Shown: positions 49,274-60,946, counted from the stretch's first letter. The stretch: 64,000 nucleotides of DNA from Prochlorococcus sp. AG-347-J14 (GCA_003281505.1 QCBU01000006.1:42570-106569); one strand, 5' to 3'. Translations and numbers: made by a program. Notes: generated from the sequence alone by a model not told the origin.

Positions 49274-50017
49274 TTAATTTAAAAAATATGAAAATAAAAT
49301 AAGAGCAAAAATAGCAAAAACAGAAGCAATACTTGTCTGAATAGCATTTACCAATTCATTACTTAATTTATATTTGTTTTGAAATTTAGCACCAATAATA
49401 CTTTCAGAAAGTGTTGCCAAGAATCCAGAAACTACGACAACTATAAAATGATATTTTGTAGAAATAATTGATAGACGAAGCATTATAAAAGCCATAAATA
49501 TTGATCCAAAAAAACTAGCTAATGTTCCTTCTATACTTATTCCACCTTCAGTTCCTCTATCCACCTTTTTAAGTGAAGTAATCAAGTATGTGTCTTTACC
49601 AAATCTTTTCCCAATTTCGCTACCAAAAGTATCCGCCAACTTTGCAGCAAAACTTGCAGCAAAACCTACTTTAAACATCACTATGTTGGCAGCATTAAAT
49701 TTGGTCATAATGGCAAGAAATAATCCTGTAGCTGCAGAGCCCCATACATTCTCAGGACCTCTTCTCCCGCCTCTTTTTTCAGCAATTCCTTGTGCTTTTT
49801 TAAATTTAAAACCTATTTTGGTAACGAGAGATCCAAATATTAAATAAATTACAACTGACATCCATCCCTGCCAAGACAAACAACCCCACAAAATTGTTCC
49901 TAAAATACCTGCACTAACCCAACCACTTTTAGTCATCAAAGGAACCCTGCAAAATATATAAATCAAAATAAAATTAATGCAAAAACCTATAAAAAATTGA
50001 TTTCTAATTAAATCCAT
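49274..50017 (-). CDS. DUF92/TIGR00297 membrane protein (phytyl-phosphate kinase VTE6-like)
   Basis: GWVSAGILGTILWG, RGPENVWGSAATGLFLA, KLADTFGSEIGK, GTEGGISIEGTLAS. Confidence 0.85.
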   Translation of the reverse strand: MDLIRNQFFIGFCINFILIYIFCRVPLMTKSGWVSAGILGTILWGCLSWQGWMSVVIYLIFGSLVTKIGFKFKKAQGIAEKRGGRRGPENVWGSAATGLFLAIMTKFNAANIVMFKVGFAASFAAKLADTFGSEIGKRFGKDTYLITSLKKVDRGTEGGISIEGTLASFFGSIFMAFIMLRLSIISTKYHFIVVVVSGFLATLSESIIGAKFQNKYKLSNELVNAIQTSIASVFAIFALILFSYFLN

Positions 50018-50023
50018 ATTTAT

Positions 50024-50797
50024 CTAATTCTTTAATTTCAAATCAATTCTCCACTGATTTAGAATTGATGATGCGTTAATACTAGCCGTTGAAGTTCTCA
50101 AGATAGTGTCGGAAAGCTTAACAAAGGTAATATTATTTTTTTTAAAAAAATCAATTTCTTTAGCGGACCAACCTCCTTCAGGACCAATTACATTCCAAAA
50201 AATACCTCCTTTTTTATTTCCAAATTCTTGTTGTTTTCTTAACCATTGATTTAAGTCATATAGTGTTTCTTCTCTAGTTATAGAAATTGAAACTCTTTCT
50301 TGACTAACTCTACTTTTCAGCCATTCAATAATATCCATTCCATTTAAAATAGATGGTTTCCATAATCTCTCACTTTGCTCAACAGCTTCATTGATAATTA
50401 AATTCCATCTCAAAAGTTTTCTAGAAAAATTTAAATTTTTGTTTACCTGTCTTTCTGAAAATAATGGCTGTATATAATCAATTCCTATTTCAGTACACAT
50501 TTTTAAAATATCCTCAAAACCACTTTTTGGTATAACAACAGCTATTCCTAATAAGTTAATTTCTTGTTCTTGAAATAAGTAAGGTTTTTTTGATTTAATT
50601 ATTTCTAAGCAATCATTTTTAACTTTTATAGCTTTCCATAATGAACCCTCTCCGTTAGCTATAAATATTTTTTTACCATTTTTTATCCTCATTACTTTAT
50701 TTAAATAATGAGCCTCTTCTTTAGAAAGTTCTAAATTATTGTTATTAATATTTTCAATTCTTTCATGGGAAATAATTAATCTTATCAAGTCTTCCAT
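50024..50797 (-). CDS. rsmE: 16S rRNA m3U1498 methyltransferase RsmE
   Basis: EAHYLNKVMRIKNG, EAVEQSERLWKP, VIGPEGGWSAKEIDFF, ILRTSTASINA. Confidence 0.93.
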   Translation of the reverse strand: MEDLIRLIISHERIENINNNNLELSKEEAHYLNKVMRIKNGKKIFIANGEGSLWKAIKVKNDCLEIIKSKKPYLFQEQEINLLGIAVVIPKSGFEDILKMCTEIGIDYIQPLFSERQVNKNLNFSRKLLRWNLIINEAVEQSERLWKPSILNGMDIIEWLKSRVSQERVSISITREETLYDLNQWLRKQQEFGNKKGGIFWNVIGPEGGWSAKEIDFFKKNNITFVKLSDTILRTSTASINASSILNQWRIDLKLKN

Positions 50798-50806
50798 CTA
50801 AAACAA

Positions 50807-51250
50807 TTAATCTTTGAAAACTAAATCTTCATGTTCTTCAACTGACCAATCATTATTTTCACCCCCAATAATTAACTCTTCAATTTTTACATAATTATTT
50901 GATATCTCATTCAAAGAATTAATTAATATATCTATTGAAATGGAGTCTGAAGTTCCAAAATCAACCCAACATCTTCCCCAAAGATTTTGATATTCCATAA
51001 TTCCTAAATTATGCATTAAGGCTGGAAGAGATGCATTTTTTTGGTCATTATCATACGACATCCAACTTAGATCAGAACCCTCTTCATGAGTTTGCAAATT
51101 TTCAGAATTAAATCCACCTAACCTTCCTAAAACATACCAACTATCAAAAACTCCATCTAAATAATTTTTTTCGTCTTGAGTCGGTGATTCTGAAAACCTG
51201 ATCCATATCCAACAATTAAAAGGATCAACTTCCCTAAAAATAATATTCAT
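50807..51250 (-). CDS. DUF3531-like cyanobacterial conserved protein
   Basis: VDPFNCWIWIRFSESPTQDEKNYLDGVFDSWYVLGRLGGFN. Confidence 0.65.
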   Translation of the reverse strand: MNIIFREVDPFNCWIWIRFSESPTQDEKNYLDGVFDSWYVLGRLGGFNSENLQTHEEGSDLSWMSYDNDQKNASLPALMHNLGIMEYQNLWGRCWVDFGTSDSISIDILINSLNEISNNYVKIEELIIGGENNDWSVEEHEDLVFKD

Positions 51251-51333
51251 ATTGACTAATATCTTTTTAGATCTAAAGCTATTATAAGTAAGTTATTACT
51301 AGATTCAAATTCATACCTATAACTTAATTAATA

Positions 51334-51981
51334 ATGCTTGATTTAAAAGAAATATCTTATCAACCCCAAACTGGTGAAAGAAAAATAATAAACAATTTAA
51401 ATTTAAAAGTTCATGAAAATGAAATCATTTTAATTTGCGGCAATAGTGGTTCTGGGAAAACAACACTACTCGAAATAATAAGCGGATTAACAAATCCGCA
51501 AAAAGGAAAAATTACTTGGAAGAATAAAATTTTGTCTTCTAGACAAAGAAGATGGTTTTGTGGAGTAGTATTCCAATTTCCTGAAAGATACTTTATAGGT
51601 ACAACCATTGGTAAAGAATTAAAAATAGGCCATAAATCTTTAAGAGAAAAAAATATACAAATAGTTTTAAATAAAGTTGGTTTGGAAAAAATTAATATGA
51701 CTCAACCACCAGAACAGCTAAGTGGCGGACAACAAAGGCGGTTAGCTGTAGCAGTTCAACTACTTAGAAACCCCTCAATTCTTTTACTTGATGAACCAAC
51801 TGCTGGATTAGACTATTCAATGAGAAATGATGTGAAGAATTTAATTCTTGATTTAAAAAATAAAAATACAATTATTATTGTTACTCATGAACCTGCCTTG
51901 TTTGAGGGAATTCCCTCTAGGATATTATTCTTGGAAAAAGGGAAAATCAAAAATTTTATGAAAGAAAATCATGCAGGATAG
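51334..51981 (+). CDS. ABC transporter ATP-binding protein (CbiO/EcfA-like)
   Basis: [34 protein letters not shown]. Confidence 0.88.
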   Translation: MLDLKEISYQPQTGERKIINNLNLKVHENEIILICGNSGSGKTTLLEIISGLTNPQKGKITWKNKILSSRQRRWFCGVVFQFPERYFIGTTIGKELKIGHKSLREKNIQIVLNKVGLEKINMTQPPEQLSGGQQRRLAVAVQLLRNPSILLLDEPTAGLDYSMRNDVKNLILDLKNKNTIIIVTHEPALFEGIPSRILFLEKGKIKNFMKENHAG

Positions 51982-52879
51982 GATAGTTCGGGCTACTGCA
52001 GCCAATGGAGGGATAAGATTAGTTGCGGTCTTAACAACAGAATCTTCTATAGAAGCAAAAAAAAGACACGGCCTTTCTTACTTAACCACCTGTATCTTAG
52101 GCAGAGCATTTAGTGCTTCACTACTTTTAGCAAGCTCGATGAAAATAATGCATGGGAGAGTTACTTTAAGAGTTAGATCTGACGGACCTTTAAAGGGATT
52201 ACTAGTTGATGCAGGTAGAGACGGGAAAGTTAGGGGTTATGTAGGGAATCCTAATTTAGAATTGGACCTAGTCAAAATAGATAATAATAAATATTCTTTT
52301 GATTTTACAAAAGCATTAGGCACAGGATATTTAAATGTAATTAGAGATAGTGGATTTGGAGAACCCTTTACAAGCACTGTTGAATTAGTAAATGGGAATA
52401 TTGCTGAAGACTTAGCTTCATATTTATATCATTCAGAGCAAACTCCCTCTGCTGTATTTATTGGAGAAAAAATTCAAAATAAAAGTGTTATTTGTAGTGG
52501 TGGCTTATTAGCTCAAGTTTTACCTAAAAAAGATACTGACCCTCTGCTAGTCTCACTACTTGAAGAAAGATGCAAAGAAATTAATTCTTTCAGCGAAGAT
52601 CTATTTAAGTCAAAAGATAATCTTCTTGAGTTAATTAGAAATATATTTCCCGATATTGACGATAAATCAATCTCTGAAAAAGCTCGTTCTCAAGAAGTTA
52701 GTTTTAAATGCAAGTGTTCCAAACAAAGAAGTTTAAATGCTATGAAAATGCTTGATAAGAGTGAGTTAGAGGACATCCTCAAGAAAGATGGCAAAGCAGA
52801 GTTGGTTTGTGAATTTTGTAAAAATAAATATCTTATAAATTATGAAGAAATTAAATCTATGATAGAAAATCAATCATAA
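51971..52879 (+). CDS. hslO: Redox-regulated chaperone Hsp33
   Basis: [37 protein letters not shown]...CEFCKNKY. Confidence 0.94.
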   Translation: MQDRIVRATAANGGIRLVAVLTTESSIEAKKRHGLSYLTTCILGRAFSASLLLASSMKIMHGRVTLRVRSDGPLKGLLVDAGRDGKVRGYVGNPNLELDLVKIDNNKYSFDFTKALGTGYLNVIRDSGFGEPFTSTVELVNGNIAEDLASYLYHSEQTPSAVFIGEKIQNKSVICSGGLLAQVLPKKDTDPLLVSLLEERCKEINSFSEDLFKSKDNLLELIRNIFPDIDDKSISEKARSQEVSFKCKCSKQRSLNAMKMLDKSELEDILKKDGKAELVCEFCKNKYLINYEEIKSMIENQS

Positions 52880-53548
52880 AAAAATTACGCCTAGCCATAA
52901 AATAACCATGGCCGGAATACTTTGAATTTTTTGTATTGATAAAGAGTTGTTTGATACTTCCTGAATGAAAGAATTATTTTCAAGCAATCCGCCAAATATT
53001 AATCCTATCGAGAGAAAGGTGACACTCCAACCCAGAGAACCTATAAATCTTTTCCCTGATTTAATTTGAGTATAGGTAAGTATTAATGTTGAGATAGAGA
53101 GTAAAAGTCTATTATTAGAATCTGGACTGATAAATAACAAAATTAAAAATAATAGCCCAACAGATATTTTTATTGAAAGATTATCAAATGAGGGGGTAGT
53201 TATTTTTGGCAGACTATACTGACTTGAATTGTTAGAGTTATAATTTAAATTTTTTATCTTAGAAAGAAGTGGAAAGTTATTATTGGTAAGTTGATTAATT
53301 TGTTTTTCTTTTTTTGAGGCACTCACAGCTTCATAGCTTACATTTCCTGATTGCCTGGCTTTCAAACTACCCATAAGTAATTGATCATAGGAAGATTCTA
53401 TTTTCGCTTTTAAAATTAAGTCTTCACCAGCCTCTTTAACTTTAATATCTCTAGCCTTCTGAATATCCTCAAAAGCAGCACCTTCTTTTACACCCAAAAT
53501 TTCATAAGGTGATTTTTCGTTATTATTTTTATTACTGTTTGAATCCAA
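52874..53548 (-). CDS. CPP1-like/DUF3353 J-domain-like membrane protein
   Basis: [22 protein letters not shown] + C-terminal TMs. Confidence 0.75.
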   Translation of the reverse strand: MDSNSNKNNNEKSPYEILGVKEGAAFEDIQKARDIKVKEAGEDLILKAKIESSYDQLLMGSLKARQSGNVSYEAVSASKKEKQINQLTNNNFPLLSKIKNLNYNSNNSSQYSLPKITTPSFDNLSIKISVGLLFLILLFISPDSNNRLLLSISTLILTYTQIKSGKRFIGSLGWSVTFLSIGLIFGGLLENNSFIQEVSNNSLSIQKIQSIPAMVILWLGVIFL

Positions 53549-53599
53549 AATTTTTTACCAATACTAACAGATTAACTAATTTTATAATCCATTAAGACT

Positions 53600-55237
53600 T
53601 TATAAAACAATTGGTTCGACTCCACTAACAACGGGAGCAACTTTGTTTAAATTTAATTGATTATTGTCTTCAACAAATTGATTTAAATTCCACTCATTTT
53701 TGAAAAGAATAACTGGCCTATTCCAACAATCTTTAACTATTTTACAATTGAATATTCTGCCTAGTTTTTCAATGGCTGGCCATCCATCAGAAATCCATCT
53801 AGCCAATTGATATGGCATTGCTTCAAGATTTGCATCCACACCATATTCACTTTTTAATCTGTGGGTTACTACCTCCAACTGCAATTGACCAACAGCTGCG
53901 AGTATAGGGTCTCTTTTGCTCTCATCAAAGTCATAAAGAATCTGAACAGCTCCTTCTTCTCGGAGTTCATTAACCCCCTTTCTAAAGTTTTTAAATGCTG
54001 AGGGATTTGGATTTCTTAGCCAGCTGAATATTTCAGGACTAAAGGATGGTATGCCCTCATATTCCAAATGAGCACCAGTATAAAGAGTATCTCCAATAGA
54101 AAACATACCTGGATTATTTAAACCAATTACATCTCCAGGATAGGCATCATCAACTACTTCTCTATCTTGCCCAAATATTTTTTGTGGTCTTGATAATCTG
54201 ATTGTTTTCCCAGTTCTGGAATGTTTAACTGACATATCCTTTTCAAATTTGCCACTACAAACTCTTATAAAAGCGACCCTATCTCTGTGCTTTGGATCCA
54301 TATTTGCCTGAAGCTTAAAAACAAACCCACTAAATTCATCGCTTGCAGGTTCAATATCCCCTTTATTACTATTTCTTGAAGTTGGTTTTTGTGCCATTTT
54401 TAAAAAACTATCTAAAAATGGTCTTACACCAAAATTAGTCATAGCGGATCCAAAGAAAACCGGGGTTAAAGAGCCATTAAAAACTTTTTCTTTTTCAAAT
54501 TTCGATCCCGCCTCATCAAGAACCTCCAATTCTTCAAGTGCGTTTTCAAGTAAATCTCTCTCTACATATTTGGTTAGCTCTTTATCTTCAAGACTTAATC
54601 TTTTCTCATTCGATTGTTGCCCTCTTACAGCTTTATCAAATAAGATCACCTCTCTCGAAAATCTATCAATAACCCCTCTAAATTCCTCACCACTCCCAAT
54701 TGGCCAGTTAATAGGTAAAGTATTTAATCCAAGTTCTGATTCAATTTCATCAAGTAAAGAAAATGGCTCTCTTCCTGGTCTATCCATTTTATTTATGAAA
54801 GTAAATATTGGTATTTTTCGCATCTTGCAAACTTCAAACAATTTTCTAGTTTGAGGTTCTAGTCCTTTAGCAGCATCTTCTAACATAACTGCATTATCAG
54901 CAGCAGCTAATGTTCTATAAGTATCTTCGGAGAAATCTTGGTGTCCTGGTGTATCTAATAAATTGATTACTGATCTTTCATATTCAAATTGCAATACAGT
55001 TGATGTAATAGAAATACCTCTTTGTTTCTCAAGTTCCATCCAGTCTGAGGTAGCTTTTCTCTGATTACCCCTAGCTTTTACTGCTCCTGCCTGTTGAATG
55101 GCACCTCCATACAAAAGAAGCTTCTCAGTGAGAGTCGTTTTCCCAGCATCTGGATGTGAGATAATAGCAAAATTTCTTCTTTTATTTACCGCATCCTGTA
55201 TTTCTTTATTATTTAGAATTTTAGTATCTAAGCTCAT
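53600..55237 (-). CDS. prfC: Peptide chain release factor 3
   Basis: [64 protein letters not shown]. Confidence 0.96.
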   Translation of the reverse strand: MSLDTKILNNKEIQDAVNKRRNFAIISHPDAGKTTLTEKLLLYGGAIQQAGAVKARGNQRKATSDWMELEKQRGISITSTVLQFEYERSVINLLDTPGHQDFSEDTYRTLAAADNAVMLEDAAKGLEPQTRKLFEVCKMRKIPIFTFINKMDRPGREPFSLLDEIESELGLNTLPINWPIGSGEEFRGVIDRFSREVILFDKAVRGQQSNEKRLSLEDKELTKYVERDLLENALEELEVLDEAGSKFEKEKVFNGSLTPVFFGSAMTNFGVRPFLDSFLKMAQKPTSRNSNKGDIEPASDEFSGFVFKLQANMDPKHRDRVAFIRVCSGKFEKDMSVKHSRTGKTIRLSRPQKIFGQDREVVDDAYPGDVIGLNNPGMFSIGDTLYTGAHLEYEGIPSFSPEIFSWLRNPNPSAFKNFRKGVNELREEGAVQILYDFDESKRDPILAAVGQLQLEVVTHRLKSEYGVDANLEAMPYQLARWISDGWPAIEKLGRIFNCKIVKDCWNRPVILFKNEWNLNQFVEDNNQLNLNKVAPVVSGVEPIVL

Positions 55238-55268
55238 TTATATAATGTAAGTGCCTTTCACTTAGTTC

Positions 55269-55964
55269 TTAAACATTACCATAGACTATTAAATAATTAT
55301 CACCTTCTTCAAACACATCTAAAGAGGATAGATTATTCTCCAAAGTGAAATTTTTTAATTCTTTAAAAGTATAAGAAGCTCTTAAAGATGCATAATAATC
55401 ATTTGTTAAAATCTCATTATATTTTTTTGAACATTGTGCTTTGAGTTCTAAAGCAGACTTTTCATCTAATGGCCTTTTTAAGTCCTTGTGAAAATTTACA
55501 GTGATATTACTAGACAAACCTCTTATTGTGTTAAAGAAATCTTCAAGATTGGTAATGTGATGAATCAAACTGTTGCTTACAAGCAAACTAATTTTTTTTT
55601 TAAATAAGAAATTATTTGATTTAATGTCCTTTATATCAGAACAAATGTAGCGTAGATTTTTTAATTTTTTTTGATTAGTAGAAATACTATTGTTATATTC
55701 TGCTCTCAAAATCATCTCTTTAGAACCATCTATTCCAACTACTTCAGTATGAGGCCATTTTATTGCTAACTTCTCCGAAATATTTCCTGGGCCGCATCCT
55801 AAATCAACTATTAAATCGTTTTCTCCTAAAGAAATATTTTTTCTCAAAAGATAATAATTTATTTGATTAATTAGATTAACTTCCCCTTCTGAAAAATCAG
55901 CTTCGTCATAAGAAATGACCTGCTCTTTTTCTTCCATTAATTCAGGTTCAGGGATTCTTTCCAT
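55269..55964 (-). CDS. Class I SAM-dependent methyltransferase
   Basis: LIVDLGCGPGNISEKLA, VVGIDGSKEMI. Confidence 0.85.
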   Translation of the reverse strand: MERIPEPELMEEKEQVISYDEADFSEGEVNLINQINYYLLRKNISLGENDLIVDLGCGPGNISEKLAIKWPHTEVVGIDGSKEMILRAEYNNSISTNQKKLKNLRYICSDIKDIKSNNFLFKKKISLLVSNSLIHHITNLEDFFNTIRGLSSNITVNFHKDLKRPLDEKSALELKAQCSKKYNEILTNDYYASLRASYTFKELKNFTLENNLSSLDVFEEGDNYLIVYGNV

Positions 55965-56098
55965 ATCCTTTCTTGAAACAAAGATTTCATATTAAACATA
56001 ATTCTACACAAACCGTTAAATAGTGGTAAGAATAGTTGCAGACGCCACAGGTAGAGTTATTCTTCCAGTACGGGTTATTTACATACGTTTTTTTTATC

Positions 56099-58432
56099 GT
56101 GACTGTTGCACCAAATAAAGCTTCTTCAGAGAGCAATTCCAATAATCTTAAAAAAGATGATTTTCCAAAGACTGCGCCAGCTGCTTACCCAGTTTTTTTC
56201 AGATCTTATAGTAGAAAAACTTCATCTGGCAAAAGGGAGAACTGGAGCGAAGTAGGCGAAAGGAATTTATCGGGATTAAAAGAATTAGGAAAACTTTCTG
56301 AAGAAGAATTAATCCTAATGAGAGAGATGCAAAGTAACCAAAAAGCTCAACCTTCAGGAAGATGGTTATGGATAGGCGGAACCCCTTGGATCAATAAGAA
56401 CCAAAATTTCTCAGGAGCATACAACTGTACCTCAACAAACTTAATTGATTGGGAAGCCTTCGCATTAATGATGGACTTAGCAATGATGGGATGTGGAACA
56501 GGTGCAATAATTGAGCCTCATTTTATAAATAATCTACCTACGGTAATTAACAAAATAAACATCAAATTAGTCAGTGAAGTTGGAATAACTCCTAAAGATC
56601 AAAGAGAAGAAAAGTCATCACTAGAAATTAAAGGAAAAGATCTTCATATCAAAGTTGGAGATAGCAGAAGAGGATGGGTAGATAGCTATAAATATCTTCT
56701 TGAGGCATCAAGTAACGAGAGTCTTGAAAGAGAAATTGATGTTTATATTGACTTGGAAGATATTAGACCTGCGGGAGAATCATTAAAAGGTTTTGGTGGT
56801 ATGGCAAATCCTATCAAATTGAAAGATCTTTACTCTAGAGTCGCATCACTTCTTGGAAAGGCAATTGGTAGGAAATTAAGTACAGTAGAGTGTTGTTTAT
56901 TAATTGATGAAGCTGCAGTAACCATAGTTGCTGGGAATATAAGAAGAAGTGCTGGAATGAGACAATTTGCTTCAGATGATAAGGAAGCCGCATCAGCAAA
57001 AGAAAATTTATGGAGTCAAGATGAGAATGGTAATTGGAGAATAGATCCTGAAAAAGATGCCCTCAGAATGGCCAATCATACTAGGGTTTACCATAGAAAA
57101 CCCACTTACCAAACTGTTTTGGATGCAGTAACAAAACAATTCCATTCAGGTGAGGGGGCCATTCAATTTGCACCAGAAGCAATCGCAAGGTCAAATGCAG
57201 ATATTCTCAAAGATGATGAATTGAGAAAGGAATTTATTGAAATCTACTCAGAACAAGGCAAGGATGAAGCGAGAAATTGGATAAATAGTAGTTATGGTCC
57301 TTTTTCAGAAGAAGAGTTAGACCACAGGATGAGCCGATATGGACTTAACCCTTGTGGTGAGATCTTGGGGAATGATTTCCATTGCAATTTGGCTGAAGTT
57401 CATTTAAATCAGATTGATCCAGGAAATTTTGAAGAGCAAAAAAAAGCTTTTAAAGCAGCCGCTCTTTCTGTAGCATGCTTACTTAATCATGAATTTGAAG
57501 TTGAGCGTTATAGAAAAAGTAGGGAATATGATCCTATCGTAGGAGTAAGTTTCACTGGATTATTTGATTTTTGTGTCCATGCCTTTGGGACGCCATGGTT
57601 GAAATGGTGGGAAGCAGGAAGGCCAAATAGCGAAGAAGGGAAGGCCTTCAAAGAAAAGGAAGCTAAATTCTTAGATTCTTGGAGAAAAATAGTAAAAGAA
57701 ACTGTTTGGGAATATTGTGATAAGCATAATCTAAGGAGACCAAATAGATGCACAACAGTTCAGCCAGCTGGAACTAAAAGTCTTCTTACTGGAGCAGCTC
57801 CAGGTTGGCATCCTCCAAAGGCTCAAAGATTCATAAGAAGAATAACTTTCAGGAAAAACGACCCAATCGCTTTAGCTTGCATGGATTATGGTTACTCAGT
57901 TGTTCCATCTCAATCTGATAAAGATGAAAATGGTTGCTTGCTCGATAATCCATTTGATCCAAGATGTACAGAATGGTTAGTTGAAATCCCTACAGAAGTT
58001 AGTTGGGCTAATATAGACGGCGCAGACCAAATAGACATCAATAATTTCTCAGCATTAGCTCAATTTGATTTTTACATGCAAGTGCAGAAATTTTACACAG
58101 AGCATAATACCTCTGCAACCGTAGAATTTAGAGAAAATGAAATCGAGGATTTAGCTAAGGCTATTCATAATGCAATAGAAAATAATGAGGGATATATTTC
58201 AGCAGCATTGCTGGCTAGATTTAGTGCTAACGCTACTTTCCCGAGATTACCCTTTGAACCAATAAGTAAAGAGGAATATATATCATTGCAGAATAAAGTA
58301 ATAGAAAGGAAAGTCAATAACGATTTCTTTGACGCTCTTAATAAATATGATGTTGGAGAACTATCTGAAGCAGGACCAGCAGGTTGTGATTCAGATAAGT
58401 GCTTGCTTCCTCTTGCTAAACCAAAAGATTAA
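56099..58432 (+). CDS. nrdJ: Adenosylcobalamin-dependent (class II) ribonucleotide reductase; GTG start preferred over track start 56036
   Basis: GGTPWINKNQNFSGAYNCTSTN, NPCGEILGNDFHCNLAEV, TVQPAGTKSLLTGAAPGWHPP. Confidence 0.93.
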   Translation: MTVAPNKASSESNSNNLKKDDFPKTAPAAYPVFFRSYSRKTSSGKRENWSEVGERNLSGLKELGKLSEEELILMREMQSNQKAQPSGRWLWIGGTPWINKNQNFSGAYNCTSTNLIDWEAFALMMDLAMMGCGTGAIIEPHFINNLPTVINKINIKLVSEVGITPKDQREEKSSLEIKGKDLHIKVGDSRRGWVDSYKYLLEASSNESLEREIDVYIDLEDIRPAGESLKGFGGMANPIKLKDLYSRVASLLGKAIGRKLSTVECCLLIDEAAVTIVAGNIRRSAGMRQFASDDKEAASAKENLWSQDENGNWRIDPEKDALRMANHTRVYHRKPTYQTVLDAVTKQFHSGEGAIQFAPEAIARSNADILKDDELRKEFIEIYSEQGKDEARNWINSSYGPFSEEELDHRMSRYGLNPCGEILGNDFHCNLAEVHLNQIDPGNFEEQKKAFKAAALSVACLLNHEFEVERYRKSREYDPIVGVSFTGLFDFCVHAFGTPWLKWWEAGRPNSEEGKAFKEKEAKFLDSWRKIVKETVWEYCDKHNLRRPNRCTTVQPAGTKSLLTGAAPGWHPPKAQRFIRRITFRKNDPIALACMDYGYSVVPSQSDKDENGCLLDNPFDPRCTEWLVEIPTEVSWANIDGADQIDINNFSALAQFDFYMQVQKFYTEHNTSATVEFRENEIEDLAKAIHNAIENNEGYISAALLARFSANATFPRLPFEPISKEEYISLQNKVIERKVNNDFFDALNKYDVGELSEAGPAGCDSDKCLLPLAKPKD

Positions 58433-58520
58433 ATTTTGAATAATTTGTAAATAAAAAATATAAATTAGTTTTTAAAAATTTAATTTATGGCTACCTCTTA
58501 AATAGGAACATAAATTATTT

Positions 58521-58778
58521 ATGACATTAAGCTTAAATATTGGGAACTTGTTTAATGATTCCTCCAGTCATGCATTGGTGGATGAGCTAAGAAAAAGAAC
58601 ATCAGAGGAGGATATTTTAGATTTTGAGGAAAAATTTAACTCCAAAAACGAAAAAAATCTACACGTATATATATGTAGATTTCTAAAAAATAGATCAATA
58701 TCTAGAGGGCTAGCCTCTAGATGGTTAATAACCATAATTGAAAACAAAGAATCAAAAATTGATGCTTTGCAAAAATAA
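58521..58778 (+). CDS. Hypothetical protein, 85 aa
   Basis: ORF. Confidence 0.55.
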   Translation: MTLSLNIGNLFNDSSSHALVDELRKRTSEEDILDFEEKFNSKNEKNLHVYICRFLKNRSISRGLASRWLITIIENKESKIDALQK

Positions 58779-58783
58779 AATAT

Positions 58784-58978
58784 TTAGGTCAGCCCTGATA
58801 GTTTCCACAGAGCAATTCCAAAAATTGAGAATCCCATAATAAAAGTAAAAGCCAAAGCATTTACCAATTGGACCTTATCATTCATTCTGTTTGCGAATGG
58901 TAATAATTGAGCAAATAATGGAGTCTCTTCAACTATTGCAGATTTTTTTACTGTAGGTTTTTTGCTTCTAGAAAACAT
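58784..58978 (-). CDS. Small TM protein, 64 aa
   Basis: ORF; TM LVNALAFTFIMGFSIFGIALWKL. Confidence 0.6.
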   Translation of the reverse strand: MFSRSKKPTVKKSAIVEETPLFAQLLPFANRMNDKVQLVNALAFTFIMGFSIFGIALWKLSGLT

Positions 58979-59205
58979 AAAACAAATTTTATAATCTTAA
59001 GAATTTTACATTTAAAAGTTCATTAAATAAAAAATACTTCTCAAAAACGAACAAAATGTAACCTGTGAGAAATTAAGCCGTGATTATGATAAATATTTTT
59101 ATCATAAACCTAATCTATTATTAATATATTAAGTTTATTTATTAAAAACCTAGACATATAATTTTAACGGATGTTATTATAAATTTGTAGCAACCGCTAC
59201 CAAAA

Positions 59206-59280
59206 CGTTCAACTTGCGTATAGCAAGCCGCAAATCGACTTAAGCCATGGAACGGGGACTTAAGCGAAACCGGAGCTAAA
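59206..59280 (+). promoter_or_regulatory. Downstream-peptide / glutamine class-II riboswitch candidate
   Basis: P1 CGTTC(59206)/GAACG(59250), hairpin CTTGC/GCAAG, pseudoknot CTTAAG(59239)/CTTAAG(59259), followed by a small ORF. Confidence 0.75.
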
Positions 59281-59283
59281 AAA

Positions 59284-59385
59284 ATGACTCTAATTTACAG
59301 AGGACAAAAGTACGTCCAGAACAAAGAAGCAGCTAAAAAGCAGCACAATGAACTTACTTATAGAGGAAAAACTTACACAAGCTAG
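59284..59385 (+). CDS. DUF4278-like (PirA-like?) 33-aa peptide
   Basis: Manual translation MTLIYRGQKYVQNKEAAKKQHNELTYRGKTYTS; repeated YRGxxY motif. Confidence 0.75.
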   Translation: MTLIYRGQKYVQNKEAAKKQHNELTYRGKTYTS

Positions 59386-59404
59386 TTTATTTAACCATTA
59401 AAAA

Positions 59405-59432
59405 AAAAGCCACTTTCAGTGGCTTTTTTATT
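59405..59432 (+). terminator. Rho-independent terminator
   Basis: AAAGCCACT-ttc-AGTGGCTTTTTT. Confidence 0.85.
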
Positions 59433-59518
59433 ATCCATTCTTAGACTGAACAATAACTTAATACTTCTCACAAGCATTAAAATAATATGATTCAATTGCA
59501 TTTATATATTAGATAACA

Positions 59519-59668
59519 ATGGCAGACCAAAAACCTTTATTTAAAGCACCATATGACATAAAAGATGTTAGTGCTCTTTTCGCCATAGTTGCCTTCGTTT
59601 TAATAATCGCTGCCATAGTTGGGAATAACTTATTTGGTTTATTTCAACAAAATGTCAACTTTGGGTGA
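59519..59668 (+). CDS. 49-aa TM protein
   Basis: Manual translation MADQKPLFKAPYDIKDVSALFAIVAFVLIIAAIVGNNLFGLFQQNVNFG. Confidence 0.55.
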   Translation: MADQKPLFKAPYDIKDVSALFAIVAFVLIIAAIVGNNLFGLFQQNVNFG

Positions 59669-59861
59669 TTTTTTTGTTGCCTAAATTTTTGGACTAAATG
59701 TGACTAATAATTGACTGTTATAACGACTTAACCCGTCATTTTTAAATAAAATTCTTCTCTCAGACAAGTTTCTTGAAATAAATTTTTAATCTTTGAATTT
59801 ATAGACTATGACTAATTTCTTATGTTATAGTTTTGAAGTTCAACAAAACTGAATAGCCTCT

Positions 59862-59948
59862 GGAGGGGTGGTCGAGTGGTTTAAGGCTCTAGTCTTGAAA
59901 ACTAGCGTATCTGCAAGGGTACCGTGGGTTCGAATCCCACCCCCTCCG
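59862..59948 (+). tRNA. tRNA-Ser (anticodon TGA)
   Basis: Acceptor GGAGGGG/CCCCTCC, anticodon stem CTAGT-CTTGAAA-ACTAG, GGTTCGAATCC. Confidence 0.95.
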
Positions 59949-60101
59949 TACTCCATAACTGACTTTTCAAGGTACAACTCCTTTTAGGAGTTTTTTTTTA
60001 TTTTCTTTGAATTGAGATTAGTTCCTCAGAGTTCTCCTCAATTATTGAATAATATAAACGCTCTTTTGAAACGTTCTTGTTAGGATGATTTTATTTAGAT
60101 T

Positions 60102-60302
60102 ATGAGTAAAGGATTTGCCACAGATAATTTAATCTCCAAAAAATCGAAAAAAAAAGTTATTTCAAATGAACCTCAGGGAAGATTAATTTCCTGGTCTCCT
60201 TGGCCACCTGCTAATTTTCAAACACGATATCCTGCTTTCCCTTTTGTTCTTACAATATTGATTATAGTAATAGGGCAATGGTACCTTTCTCTACTCAGGT
60301 AA
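60102..60302 (+). CDS. 66-aa TM hypothetical
   Basis: ORF; C-terminal TM. Confidence 0.55.
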   Translation: MSKGFATDNLISKKSKKKVISNEPQGRLISWSPWPPANFQTRYPAFPFVLTILIIVIGQWYLSLLR

Positions 60303-60354
60303 CCCAAAACTATTTTTTATTTAAATTAGGATAAATTAAATTCGAGAATCTATT

Positions 60355-60939
60355 TTGTTTTTTTCAATTTTATTATTTGCCCACTTTCAAGCGGCAATCA
60401 TCCCAATATTATTAGGTATTAGATCGATCAATAAATTCAAATATATAAGCAAGAACAAATTGATACCTTTCGGATTTATTTTTTTAGGGTTGGCATCGAT
60501 TTCTGAAATGATAGATCATACCCAAACATCTTGGATTTATGTAGATCACTCCTCTTTATTTAATTGGTTATTTTATTCTTTCCTATCTTTAGGTCTAACA
60601 TGTTTATCAATATCAGTTACAAAAAATAAATTTATTCAAAAAACTAATTTTTGCATATCTTTATGTTCAATAATCTCATATTTTTTATTTGATAAAACTA
60701 TTGCTCTCCTTTTTCAAGTAATAATAAGTATCCTTCTAATTATTAATTGGCAAAGAGTTTTTAAAGATTGGCTTTTTATTCTTTACCCAATATTTGGTAT
60801 TATTTTTACAACTTTCTTTGGCACAAGGCTCTCAATTAGTGGTGATCAATTTTGGCATATTTTAATAGGCCCATCTGGAACAATTAGCGTTCTTACCTTT
60901 TATTTAGTATTGAAGAGATCGGACAAAAAATTTACTTAA
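60355..60939 (+). CDS. Multi-TM hypothetical protein, 194 aa
   Basis: ORF; about six hydrophobic segments. Confidence 0.7.
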   Translation: MFFSILLFAHFQAAIIPILLGIRSINKFKYISKNKLIPFGFIFLGLASISEMIDHTQTSWIYVDHSSLFNWLFYSFLSLGLTCLSISVTKNKFIQKTNFCISLCSIISYFLFDKTIALLFQVIISILLIINWQRVFKDWLFILYPIFGIIFTTFFGTRLSISGDQFWHILIGPSGTISVLTFYLVLKRSDKKFT

Positions 60940-60946
60940 GATTCTT

